Positions 1 to 6,355 of a stretch of 25,725 bases of DNA are shown piece after piece. The notes under the pieces are model-generated. The model was not told where the DNA came from. It saw nothing but the letters and a program-made list of their open reading frames with translations, and made no database searches. Each line of letters begins with the position of its first letter. The stretch's first letter is position 1. This stretch comes from a bacterium (GTDB lineage Bacteria; Desulfobacterota; JAPLJL01): positions 1 to 25,725 of the forward strand of contig JAQTNV010000050.1 in the NCBI GenBank assembly GCA_028713675.1, in the 5' to 3' direction. The translations under genes were made by a program, and so were the position numbers.

Positions 1-1213
1 TCTCCATCATTTTCCCGATCTTTTTCTTCTGCTCGAGAAGGAGTTCCGGCCCGAAGACCCCGTAGAAAAACAGGCCGTCGATGTCCGGGTTCTCCAGGAG
101 AATCGTCGGGATGTGAACGTAATAATCGTCCATGTTCACGCTGAAGGTGAGGTCAACGGGGTTCCGGCAGGTCCCGGTATGGGGCAAATGCTTCCGCAGG
201 CGGGCCTGGATCTCGGGAGAAAACTCGGGAAGCTCCAGACCCTGGAGGGAACAGGCGTTGGCCATGGCCGCCCCCGGTCCTCCCGAATTGGTCATGATCG
301 CCATCTTTTTGCCCCGGCAGGGGGGCTGGGTGGCGAGGGCCATGGCCCCGTCGAAAAGTTCCTCCGTATTCCGGGCCTGGACCACCCCTGCCTGGCGGAG
401 AATCCCCTGGAAGAGCGCGGCCGGTCCCGAAATGGCGGCGGTATGGGTGGAAGCCGCCCGGGCCCCGGCTTCGGTTCCCCCCACGTAAAGCGCGATGATC
501 GGCTTTTCTTTGGACACCCGGCGGGCGGTCTTGATGAATTCGGGAACCCGGCGGATGCCTTCCAGATAAAGCATGATCACCTTGACCCGGGGCTGGCCGA
601 GGAAATATTCCATCGCTTCGACTACGTCGATGCTGGCCGCGTTCCCCAGGCTGATCGCCTCGGCAAAACCCGTCCCCAGGCTCGCCAGGTATGGATAGGT
701 GTGACAGCAATAGGTCCCGGAATGCGAGGCGAGCCCGATCGGGCCTTCTTCGACCCCGTAATGGAAGGGCGTGGTGTTGAGGCCGTTCCCGGTATTTAAA
801 AGGCCGATGCAGTTGGGCCCGACAAAGCGGATCCCGTAACGGTTGGCGGTCTCCATCAGCCTGGCCTGCAGATTTTTACCTTCAGCCCCCACTTCGGAAA
901 ACCCGCCGGAGATGATGACCGCGCGGCGGGTGCCTTTCTTGCCGGCAGCCTCGATAAAATCCGGCACGATTTTAGTCGGGAGGACGATGGCGAGCAGTTC
1001 CGGGACTTCCGGAATACTCTCAATGCTTGGATAGGCCTTCAGACCGAGAACGGTATCCAGGTCCGGATGAACGGGGTAAATGGGACCCTTGAAGCCCGCA
1101 TTGATCAGGTTGAGCAGCTGCATCGATCCCATCTTCAATAAATTATTGGACGCGCCCAGGAAGGCGATCGAGCGCGGATTCATGATTTCTTTCAGCGGGT
1201 TCGTATTATCCAT
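1..1213 (-). CDS. NDP-forming acyl-CoA synthetase (CoA-binding / ligase), 3' part cut off by window edge
   Basis: I translated this frame by hand. It opens with ATG at 1213 and stays open for 404 codons to the left edge, so the C-terminus is missing. The N-terminus (MDNTNPLKEIMNPRSIAFLGAS) is the Rossmann CoA-binding domain of ADP/NDP-forming acetyl-CoA synthetases. It is followed by VGPNCIGLLN (131-140) and a succinyl-CoA-ligase-like half. His257 lies in STHTAAISG (255-263), which matches the phosphorylated histidine segment of this family. A NSGGPGAAM segment (309-317) follows. Members interconvert an acyl-CoA plus ADP and phosphate with the free acid plus ATP in the cytoplasm. The substrate cannot be told from sequence. 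It is unknown whether the ATP-grasp beta domain is fused beyond the edge. No strong ribosome site is seen; a GGGG lies about 8 nt before the ATG inside a 12-bp palindrome. Family assignment is firm and substrate is open. Confidence 0.9.
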   Translation of the reverse strand, partial: MDNTNPLKEIMNPRSIAFLGASNNLLKMGSMQLLNLINAGFKGPIYPVHPDLDTVLGLKAYPSIESIPEVPELLAIVLPTKIVPDFIEAAGKKGTRRAVIISGGFSEVGAEGKNLQARLMETANRYGIRFVGPNCIGLLNTGNGLNTTPFHYGVEEGPIGLASHSGTYCCHTYPYLASLGTGFAEAISLGNAASIDVVEAMEYFLGQPRVKVIMLYLEGIRRVPEFIKTARRVSKEKPIIALYVGGTEAGARAASTHTAAISGPAALFQGILRQAGVVQARNTEELFDGAMALATQPPCRGKKMAIMTNSGGPGAAMANACSLQGLELPEFSPEIQARLRKHLPHTGTCRNPVDLTFSVNMDDYYVHIPTILLENPDIDGLFFYGVFGPELLLEQKKKIGKMME

Positions 1214-1219
1214 TTCAGC

Positions 1220-1231
1220 CCCAAATTTGGG
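1220..1231. promoter_or_regulatory. 12-bp perfect palindrome before the acyl-CoA synthetase start
   Basis: CCCAAATTTGGG is a perfect inverted repeat ending 6 bp before the minus-strand ATG at 1213. It overlaps the only G-rich stretch that could act as a ribosome site. It could be an operator or could hide the ribosome site in a hairpin. This is position-based inference only. Confidence 0.3.
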
Positions 1232-1270
1232 CTTATTTAAACATCAACCCGGCGGAAAACTCAAGAGGCG

Positions 1271-1298
1271 GTAGCAAGTAGCCGGTCGCCGGTAACCG
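1271..1298 (+). repeat. Heptad tandem array, four GTAGCNG-like units
   Basis: Four consecutive 7-bp units read GTAGCAA, GTAGCCG, GTCGCCG and GTAACCG. The unit resembles the GTAGCAG unit found five times at 8179-8213 on the other strand. The array lies in the gap upstream of the acyl-CoA synthetase gene. It carries no open reading frame of note. Confidence 0.6.
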
Positions 1299-1327
1299 GA
1301 TTAAAAATGTTCATAATCCCCCTCCGT

Positions 1328-1347
1328 CCCCCTTTAAATAAAGGGGG
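1328..1347. repeat. CCCCCTTT/AAAGGGGG palindromic dispersed repeat, copy 1
   Basis: A perfect inverted repeat of CCCCCTTTA and TAAAGGGGG with a 2-nt centre. It is preceded by ATCCCCCT and followed by AGATTTTA. A second copy with the same flanks lies at 3617-3636. Such C/G-rich palindromes are common intergenic repeats in deltaproteobacterial-type genomes. Confidence 0.7.
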
Positions 1348-1376
1348 AGATTTTATTAAAATCATTCCGGTTTTTT

Positions 1377-1432
1377 GTAGCCGTAGGCTTTTCGATCAGA
1401 TCCCGAGGTATTGTGGACGAGGGAAGCCTGCG
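1377..1432 (+). repeat. 56-nt structured repeat, copy A
   Basis: This 56-nt block begins GTAGCCGTAGGC and ends AAGCCTGCG. It matches the reverse complement of 8116-8171 at 51 of 56 positions without gaps. The ends pair as a 9-bp stem. In this copy one pair is G-C where copy B has C-G, and another is T-G where copy B has C-G. This pattern suggests selection or inheritance of a folded form. Confidence 0.7.
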
Positions 1433-1454
1433 AGTAAGTGGCGAAATTATTTTC

Positions 1455-1483
1455 TTAACAATAAAGCCTTTCGGCAGTAAAAT
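1455..1483 (+). promoter_or_regulatory. Predicted sigma-70 promoter for the DUF2007-hydrolase unit
   Basis: TTAACA (1455-1460) and TAAAAT (1478-1483) are separated by 17 bp, each matching consensus at 5 of 6 positions. Transcription would begin near 1490, about 16 nt before the ATG at 1506. The short leader has no clear ribosome-binding sequence. Confidence 0.5.
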
Positions 1484-1489
1484 AATACT

Positions 1490-1501
1490 AAACAATTGTT
1501 T
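1490..1501. promoter_or_regulatory. 12-bp palindrome at the predicted transcription start
   Basis: AAACAATTGTTT is a perfect palindrome sitting at the expected +1 of the promoter at 1455-1483 and just before the ATG at 1506. The position fits a repressor site. In such AT-rich DNA it could also be chance. Confidence 0.3.
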
Positions 1502-1505
1502 TTAA

Positions 1506-1862
1506 ATGATTAATTTATATTCCCCTAATAGCGAAGCGGAACTAGCAGTAATTAAAAGCCTTCTCCAAGGAGAAGGTATTCCCTTTTTCGTACACAATGA
1601 CAACTTCGGTTCATTATATATGGGACTTAAAGTGGATTTGTTGAATAAAAAAACTATTATGGTCGATGAAGAATTCGAAGAATCCGCCAAAGAATTATTA
1701 TCAGATTTTCTAAATAACACTGAATCAGATTCAAGTCCAAGATCAACAAATTATTCTTTACTAGATAAAATTAGAATGATTCTAGAAGGCATATTTTTTA
1801 CTTGGATAATACCTGGCAAGAAATGGCGAAAAGATAGGAAACAAAAGAACCCTGACGATTAA
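1506..1862 (+). CDS. DUF2007-type small protein
   Basis: 118 residues. The first 68 or so residues (LYSPNSEAELAVIKSLLQGE, then GIPFFVHNDNFGSLY and a KTIMVDEEFEESAKELLSDF stretch) have the pattern of DUF2007 proteins, often labelled putative signal-transducing protein; no biochemical role is established. The tail has a hydrophobic patch (MILEGIFFTWII, about 90-101) followed by a strongly basic end rich in Lys and Arg, which could touch the membrane. The gene is strikingly AT-rich, roughly one third G+C by eye, unlike the hydrolase after it and the dcw genes. No clear Shine-Dalgarno sequence precedes the ATG. The hydrolase follows 20 bp later, so the two are probably co-transcribed. The low G+C suggests either transfer or a locally AT-rich repeat zone. 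Confidence 0.8.
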   Translation: MINLYSPNSEAELAVIKSLLQGEGIPFFVHNDNFGSLYMGLKVDLLNKKTIMVDEEFEESAKELLSDFLNNTESDSSPRSTNYSLLDKIRMILEGIFFTWIIPGKKWRKDRKQKNPDD

Positions 1863-1882
1863 TATCCATTTAAGGAGAATAA

Positions 1883-2650
1883 TTGATTGAACTCGAAACC
1901 GGAGGATTAACATTTGTAGCGGGCAATTGGCCGTTAGACAAATCTAAAGCCACCGTTATTTTTATCCACGGCGCCGGAGGGTCGGCCAATTTCTGGTCCA
2001 ACCAGGTTGTTACACTCAAAGACCGCGTTAACACCATTGCCATTGATCTGCCCGGTCACGGCCGGAGTAAACGGCCGGGGATGGAAAAAGTTGGAGATTA
2101 CGCCCGGGCAGTGTCAGGTTTCATCTCCTCTGTGGCACCCGACGCCATCCCCGTCGGTCTTTCCATGGGCGGGGCGATCACCCAGCAGTTGCTGCTTGAC
2201 CACCCGGGGCGGTTCCGGGCCGCGGTCCTCTCTTCCACCGGGGCCCGCCTGCGGGTCATACCGGTAATATTCGAAGCAATTCAGAACGATTTTCCGAAAT
2301 TTATCGAGCTGATGGGACAATTCTCGGCTTCTTCCAAAACCCCATTGGAATTAATCAAGCCATGCATGGATGATACGGCTCGGCAAAAGCCCGAAGTTAT
2401 CCTCGGGGACTTTCGCGCCTGCAATGTCTTTGACGTGAGGGAACGGCTGGGTGAGATCAAAACCCCGGTCCTGATCATTTCAGCGGAGGACGATCTCCTG
2501 ACCCCGCCGAAATTCGGAGAGTTACTGGAGCAGAAAATCCCCGGCTCCCGCCGGGTTCACATCCTCGATTCCGGCCACATGATCCCCGTCGAGAAACCGG
2601 AGGAGTTTAACAGGGCTATGATTGAATTTCTGGATGGACACAAGCTGTAA
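1883..2650 (+). CDS. Alpha/beta-fold hydrolase
   Basis: 255 residues. The start is TTG, supported by AAGGAG at 1872-1877, with a good spacer of 5 nt; no better ATG lies nearby. The fold is read from HGAGGSANFW (29-38, oxyanion region), DLPGHGRS (55-62), the nucleophile elbow GLSMGG with Ser94, an acid in SAEDD (Asp203 or Asp204) and the catalytic His232 in SGHMIPVEKP. The lid region between about 125 and 185 is family-specific. The enzyme would be a cytoplasmic serine hydrolase, because no signal peptide is seen. The substrate is not deducible; esterase, lactonase or C-C hydrolase are all possible. It follows the DUF2007 gene on the same strand and converges on the barrel gene at 2831. Confidence 0.92.
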   Translation: MIELETGGLTFVAGNWPLDKSKATVIFIHGAGGSANFWSNQVVTLKDRVNTIAIDLPGHGRSKRPGMEKVGDYARAVSGFISSVAPDAIPVGLSMGGAITQQLLLDHPGRFRAAVLSSTGARLRVIPVIFEAIQNDFPKFIELMGQFSASSKTPLELIKPCMDDTARQKPEVILGDFRACNVFDVRERLGEIKTPVLIISAEDDLLTPPKFGELLEQKIPGSRRVHILDSGHMIPVEKPEEFNRAMIEFLDGHKL

Positions 2651-2696
2651 GCAGAAAGCTTACCCTTCAAGCCATCTATTCAAAGAATAATGATGT

Positions 2697-2725
2697 AAAA
2701 AAAAACCGCAGCCTAAAGGCTGCGG
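2697..2725 (-). terminator. Rho-independent terminator for the 2831-3334 gene
   Basis: An 8-bp perfect stem CCGCAGCC/GGCTGCGG with a 4-nt loop lies at 2706-2725. Read on the minus strand it is followed by nine T (2705-2697). It sits 105 bp past the stop of the barrel gene. The stem and the adjoining GTAGCC match the ends of the 56-nt repeat, so this looks like a miniature of that family serving as a terminator. Confidence 0.8.
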
Positions 2726-2764
2726 CTACCACTAAAAAAACCTAATTATCACCCTCCCCTTCAT

Positions 2765-2785
2765 CCCCTCCCCTCAAGGGAGGGG
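2765..2785. repeat. CCCCTCCC/GGGAGGGG palindrome
   Basis: An 8-bp inverted repeat with a CTCAA loop, in the convergent gap between the hydrolase and the barrel gene. It looks like a relative of the CCCCCTTT palindromes at 1328 and 3617. It lacks a T-run on either strand, so it is not called a terminator. Confidence 0.5.
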
Positions 2786-2830
2786 AAAATACAGGAAGAA
2801 TGGAGCCAGAGAAATAAATACCCTGATAAT

Positions 2831-3334
2831 TTAGATGCTTAACTGGAGACCGCCGCGGAACTCGATCTTAGGAGTAAAATCGTATTCATGCGACATGTTG
2901 GCATCCACTTCAATCAAAATTCCGATCACTTTGGCGATGCTGAAATTATGTCCGATTCCGAGGATAAACCCATAATCCCTGCCCTTGGTCAGCGTATCCA
3001 GCTGGGTTCCCTCATTCAGCTGGATCGGAACTGCCGCGCGGAGATATACCAGGGGAATTTCCACCCGGGCGCCGGGGCGGAGGGTGTAATGCCTTGACTT
3101 CGCGTTGGTGTTCAATTCTTCCAAATCGAAATTTATCCCCAGGTCGAGTGATACAATCGCTATCTTGATAAATGGCGTAACTTCGACGTTTGTGGGAACA
3201 CGTTCCGTGTCACCATCTTTATGGATGAATCCGGTTCCCAGACTCGCGCCCAGTCCGATGCCTGCCTGGGCCGCGGGTACGGCGAAAAATCCCAGGCACA
3301 TGAAAACCATCACCATCCCAATAAATTTTTTCAT
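2831..3334 (-). CDS. Small secreted beta-barrel-like outer membrane protein
   Basis: 167 residues. An N-terminal signal peptide is clear: MKK, a hydrophobic core FIGMVMVFMCLGFFAVP, and a cleavage site after AQA (residue 24). The mature part alternates polar and hydrophobic residues in strands, for example IAIVSLDLGINFDL, YLRAAVPIQL and YGFILGIGHNFSI. It ends KIEFRGGLQLSI, a beta-strand-like end but without the usual C-terminal aromatic residue. This fits a small outer membrane barrel of about eight strands. The start is ATG at 3334, preceded by AAAGGA at a normal distance. It is a single gene with its own terminator at 2697-2725. The specific role is unknown. An alternative is a soluble periplasmic beta-rich protein. 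Confidence 0.75.
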   Translation of the reverse strand: MKKFIGMVMVFMCLGFFAVPAAQAGIGLGASLGTGFIHKDGDTERVPTNVEVTPFIKIAIVSLDLGINFDLEELNTNAKSRHYTLRPGARVEIPLVYLRAAVPIQLNEGTQLDTLTKGRDYGFILGIGHNFSIAKVIGILIEVDANMSHEYDFTPKIEFRGGLQLSI

Positions 3335-3428
3335 GATTTGTTCCTTTCTTGATTAAATTTCGATCCGTTAAATCCTTTACTTTTATTATTTTATCATAGT
3401 TTTTGGGGGATAACACCCAGAACTGGAT

Positions 3429-3514
3429 GTCATCCTGAGCGATAGCGAAGGATCTGATCAAGTGCTGTTCGTCATTGCGAGCCCCGAGTCCGTCGAAGGA
3501 TGTGGCAATCCCCC
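3429..3514. repeat. Dispersed intergenic repeat (TCATCCTGAGCG / GTCATTGCGAG type)
   Basis: Two adjoining blocks start GTCATCCTGAGCGATAGCGA (3429) and GTCATTGCGAGCCCCGAG (3471); the second ends TGTGGCAATCC. Both look like widely dispersed intergenic repeats I recall from many bacterial genomes, with GTCATTGCGAG and GGCAATC as characteristic ends. Only one copy of each is in this window, so repetition is from memory rather than seen here. Confidence 0.5.
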
Positions 3515-3563
3515 ATTTCGTTAGCATTTATTTCTTTTTTGTGGGGAAGGTTTCGCTCCGCAA

Positions 3564-3688
3564 TTAGGTGTTGGGTGTTAGGTCATAGGTTATGGGTATT
3601 GAAAATCCCCCTTGAGCCCCCTTTCAACAAAGGGGGAGATATTCTTTTGATTTTAACCTAACACCTAACACCCATAACCCATGACCTG
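3564..3688. repeat. Inverted pair of heptad arrays around a CCCCCTTT palindrome (copy 2)
   Basis: The left array has five 7-bp units at 3564-3598 (TTAGGTG, TTGGGTG, TTAGGTC, ATAGGTT, ATGGGTA). The right array has five units at 3654-3688 in the opposite orientation. Positions 3580-3597 and 3670-3687 are inverted copies matching at 17 of 18. Between them lies the second CCCCCTTT/AAAGGGGG palindrome (3617-3636). The whole block could fold into a long cruciform or RNA hairpin. Confidence 0.7.
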
Positions 3689-3690
3689 CT

Positions 3691-3732
3691 TTTTAAAACA
3701 AGGAGGCCGGCCCCCGGAGGAAAGGGCCGGCC
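3691..3732 (-). terminator. Possible terminator after ftsZ
   Basis: A 9-bp stem GGGCCGGCC/GGCCGGCCC (3724-3732 with 3705-3713) with a 10-nt loop is followed on the minus strand by TCCTTGTTTTAAAA. The T-run is imperfect and the site is 135 bp beyond the ftsZ stop. It is the best terminator candidate for the dcw operon, but it is moderate. Confidence 0.45.
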
Positions 3733-3787
3733 CCGATTAATAAGGAGACGTAAGAGAGATGAGGCAGTCAGAAATTTTTTAGCTTAC

Positions 3788-3847
3788 GACACGGATTACA
3801 CAGATTTTCAGAGATTTGAATCCAATTTATCCGTGAAAATCCGTGTC
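3788..3847. repeat. GACACGGATT inverted repeat
   Basis: A perfect 10-bp inverted repeat (GACACGGATT at 3788-3797, AATCCGTGTC at 3838-3847) frames a 40-nt interior with related ACAGATTTTC and GTGAAAATCC words. It lies 20 bp after the ftsZ stop codon. It resembles dispersed intergenic repeats known from memory in several phyla. It has no T-run that would make it a terminator. Confidence 0.6.
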
Positions 3848-3866
3848 TAAAATATCCTCATATTAA

Positions 3867-5075
3867 TCAGCCCTTGAACGAAAGACCGTTCTTCCGGATA
3901 TAGGCCGGGATGTCATATTCGTCCTGATCAAAAGACATCTGAGAGCCGTAGCTCTCGTTGATCGTGACCGGGTCGGGCATATTCAGCTTCTTTTCCTTCC
4001 GTAAAAAGGTGGGGAGCTCGTATTCATGGGAAGTCGATTCCACGAACGGACCCGGCTCTTTCTTCTGGGTCTGCCGGACCTCGGTGATTTTCTGCTTCCC
4101 GTTCCCCCCGAAGCCGGTGGCGATCACGGTCACCCGGAGCTCGCCGTTCAGGTTTTCGTTGACCACCGTTCCCCAGATCACGTGCAGGTCGTCCGCGACC
4201 TTCCCGCCCTCCATCGCCTTCTCGTTGATGATGCCGGCCACGGTCTCCACTTCCTGGATGGAAAGGTCCGATCCGCCGGTAATGTTGAGCAGGATGCCCT
4301 TGGCCCCGCTGATGGAAAGATCGTCGAGCAATGGGCTCGAGATGGCGGTTTCCGCCGCCTGCCTGGCCCGGTCCTCCCCGACCCCGCTCCCGGTCCCCAT
4401 CACCGCCATTCCCATCCCGGTCATGATCGCGCGCACGTCGGCGAAATCCAGGTTGACAATCCCCGGGACCATGATCAGGTCGGTGATGCCCTGGACCGCC
4501 TGGAGCAGGACCTCGTCCGCCTTCCGGAAGCTTTCCTTAAGCGTGGTGTTCTTGCTCGCCAGGGCCAGGAGCTTCTGGTTGGGGATCACGATCAGGGTAT
4601 CCACGCAGGCGGCCAGGGCCTTGATCCCCTCCTCGGCCTGTTTCCTCCGCTTGGGGCCCTCGAAATCGAACGGACGGGTAACCACTCCCACCGAAAGCGC
4701 CCCCATCTCCTTGACCAGCTCGCCGATCACGGGGGCCGCGCCCGTCCCGGTCCCGCCGCCCATCCCGGCGGTGATAAAGACCATGTCCGAACCGGCGAGA
4801 AGGTCCTTCATCCTTTCACAGTCCTCCCGGGCGGCATTCCGGCCCACCTCGGGATTGCCCCCGCACCCGAGACCCCGGGTCAGCTCCTTGCCGAGCTGCA
4901 TCCGGACCGAGGCCCGGGAAGCCTCCAGGGCCTGCGCGTCGGTGTTGGCGGCGATGAACTCGGCGCCGGCCAGGCCGGCTTCCACCATCGTGCTGATGGC
5001 GTTTCCTCCGCCGCCCCCGACCCCGACCACCTTGATCTTGGCCCTCTGCCCAAAATTTTCCTCCAATGCGATCAT
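3867..5075 (-). CDS. ftsZ: Cell division protein FtsZ
   Basis: Tubulin-like GTPase that forms the division ring. Residues (from ATG at 5075, 402 aa): GVGGGGGNA (18-26), the signature GGGTGTGAAPV (107-117) and T7 loop NLDFAD (209-214), followed by a variable linker. I chose ATG 5075 because AAAAAGGAGG lies 5 nt upstream; the same frame extends to GTG 5120, overlapping the ftsA stop, but those 15 extra residues mostly translate the ribosome site. ATG 5114 is another candidate. The C-terminus has two peptide-like motifs, EYELPTFLRK (351-360) and EYDIPAYIRK (386-395), exactly 35 residues apart. The second is the expected C-terminal peptide that binds FtsA and other partners. GCGGNP replaces the more usual GAGANP near 70-75. 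It is the last gene of the dcw operon. Confidence 0.98.
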   Translation of the reverse strand: MIALEENFGQRAKIKVVGVGGGGGNAISTMVEAGLAGAEFIAANTDAQALEASRASVRMQLGKELTRGLGCGGNPEVGRNAAREDCERMKDLLAGSDMVFITAGMGGGTGTGAAPVIGELVKEMGALSVGVVTRPFDFEGPKRRKQAEEGIKALAACVDTLIVIPNQKLLALASKNTTLKESFRKADEVLLQAVQGITDLIMVPGIVNLDFADVRAIMTGMGMAVMGTGSGVGEDRARQAAETAISSPLLDDLSISGAKGILLNITGGSDLSIQEVETVAGIINEKAMEGGKVADDLHVIWGTVVNENLNGELRVTVIATGFGGNGKQKITEVRQTQKKEPGPFVESTSHEYELPTFLRKEKKLNMPDPVTINESYGSQMSFDQDEYDIPAYIRKNGLSFKG

Positions 5076-5080
5076 CTCTG

Positions 5081-5090
5081 CCTCCTTTTT
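5081..5090 (-). promoter_or_regulatory. Strong ribosome-binding site deciding the ftsZ start
   Basis: On the minus strand AAAAAGGAGG is followed by CAGAG and then ATG at 5075. This near-perfect Shine-Dalgarno sequence argues that FtsZ, needed in large amounts, starts here and not at the upstream GTG (5120) or ATG (5114). Confidence 0.75.
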
Positions 5091-5116
5091 AAAAATAAGT
5101 TCCTGCTGTTTCATAT

Positions 5117-6355
5117 TCACGCCTTTTTAAAGAAAAATTCCGAAAACCATTCCCGCATCCGGCTCTTGACCTTCCCGAATATATTTTCATCACGGATCCG
5201 GAAACGGGAGTGCCTCCGGTTTCTGGCCCCGTAGAGAATCAGTCCGACCCCGGTGGAATACATGGGGCTGTTGACCACGTCGGAAAGCCCGCCGATCCCG
5301 GTGGGGTAGCCGATCCTGACCGGAAGGTTGAAAAAGCTCTCTCCCATGTCCGCGATCCCGTCCAGGGCCGCCGACCCGCCGGTGATCACCACCCCCGCGG
5401 CCAGCGGTGATTCGTTGCCGGTCTTCAGCATCTCCCGCTGGACCAGGGCAAAAATCTCTTCCACCCGGGGCTCGATGATCTCGGCGATCACCTTGCGGGA
5501 AATGTTCTTGGGCTCCCGGCCCCCCATGCCGGGCACCTTGATGGTCTCATCCTCCTTGACCATCTTGGCCTGGGCGCATCCATATTTCTTTTTCAGCCGT
5601 TCCGCCTCCGGGAGGGGAGTGCGCAGGCCCACGGCCAGGTCGTTGGTGATATGGTTGCCGCCCAGGGCCACCACCGCGGTATGCCGGAGACTTCCCCCGG
5701 AGAACAGGGCGATGTCGGTGGTCCCGCCCCCGATATCCACCAGGATCACCCCCAGCTCTTTCTCATCGAGGTTCAGGCAGGCCTCCGCGGAGGCCAGCTG
5801 CTGGAGGACGATGTCGGACACATTCAGGCCCGTCTGGTTGGCGCACTTGATGATGTTCTGGGCCGAGGCCACCGCCCCGGTCACGATGTGCACCTTGGCC
5901 TCGAGCCGGACCCCCGACATCCCCAGGGGCTCCTTGATCCCGTCCTGGTCGTCCACGATGAATTCCTGGGGCACGATATCGATCAGCTCGCGGTCCATCG
6001 GGATCGCGACCGCGGCGGCGGCGTCCACCACCCGCCGGATATCGGTCTCCCGCACCTCCTTGTCCTTGATCGCGATCACCCCGTGGCTGTTAAAACCGCG
6101 GATATGCCCGCCGGCGATCCCGGTGTAGACCTCGGTGATCTCGCATCCGGCCATGAGTTCGGCCTCGTCCACCGCTTTCCGGATCGAACCCACCGTGGTC
6201 TCGATATTGACCACCACCCCCCGACGCAGGCCCCGGCTTTGGCTCGTGCCGATGCCGATGATATCGATCTTGTCCTCATGCAACTCCCCCACGATGGCGC
6301 AGACCTTGGTGGTGCCGATATCCAGACCGACAACCAGGTTTTCCTTTTTTTTCAT
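5117..6355 (-). CDS. ftsA: Cell division protein FtsA
   Basis: 412 residues, the usual length. Actin-like ATPase that anchors FtsZ filaments to the inner face of the membrane. The ATP-binding segments are GLDIGTTKVCAIVG (10-23) and DIGGGTTDIA (207-216), with the adenosine-loop-like ITGGSAALDG near 325-335. The inserted 1C domain lies at about 85-165. The C-terminal stretch after 390, NIFGKVKSRMREWFSEFF, is an amphipathic basic-aromatic helix that matches the membrane-targeting sequence of the family. The start ATG overlaps the ftsQ stop (ATGA). After its stop 41 nt separate it from the preferred ftsZ start. The product is expected to bind the FtsZ C-terminal peptide. Confidence 0.98.
   Translation of the reverse strand: MKKKENLVVGLDIGTTKVCAIVGELHEDKIDIIGIGTSQSRGLRRGVVVNIETTVGSIRKAVDEAELMAGCEITEVYTGIAGGHIRGFNSHGVIAIKDKEVRETDIRRVVDAAAAVAIPMDRELIDIVPQEFIVDDQDGIKEPLGMSGVRLEAKVHIVTGAVASAQNIIKCANQTGLNVSDIVLQQLASAEACLNLDEKELGVILVDIGGGTTDIALFSGGSLRHTAVVALGGNHITNDLAVGLRTPLPEAERLKKKYGCAQAKMVKEDETIKVPGMGGREPKNISRKVIAEIIEPRVEEIFALVQREMLKTGNESPLAAGVVITGGSAALDGIADMGESFFNLPVRIGYPTGIGGLSDVVNSPMYSTGVGLILYGARNRRHSRFRIRDENIFGKVKSRMREWFSEFFFKKA

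Larger units (their letters stand above)
3335..3866. other. 532-bp gene-free, repeat-loaded gap between the barrel gene and ftsZ
   Basis: No convincing coding region is seen on either strand. The gap is packed with repeats: a TCATCCTGAGCG / GTCATTGCGAG pair (3429-3514), two inverted heptad arrays around a CCCCCTTT palindrome (3564-3688), a GC-rich hairpin (3705-3732) and a GACACGGATT inverted repeat (3788-3847). A tiny plus-strand reading frame MRQSEIF at 3759 after AAGGAGACG is too short to call. Confidence 0.7.

Noticed and set aside
153-710. Minus-strand frame of 185 residues within the acyl-CoA synthetase
   Set aside because: Other-frame shadow; the frame from 1213 carries the full CoA-binding and catalytic His motifs.
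3361-3420. Promoter for the barrel gene (TAAAAT-like boxes on the minus strand)
   Set aside because: A TAAAAT is present but no acceptable -35 at the proper distance, in AT-rich DNA where such hits are common.
3759-3782. Tiny frame MRQSEIF after AAGGAGACG on the plus strand
   Set aside because: Seven codons only, no conserved context; it may be a remnant of an element but cannot be supported as a gene.
4026-5234. Long plus-strand open frame (402 residues) opposite ftsZ
   Set aside because: Shadow of high G+C coding DNA. The product is low-complexity, rich in Pro, Gly, His and Asp, with no family motif, while the minus strand encodes clear FtsZ.
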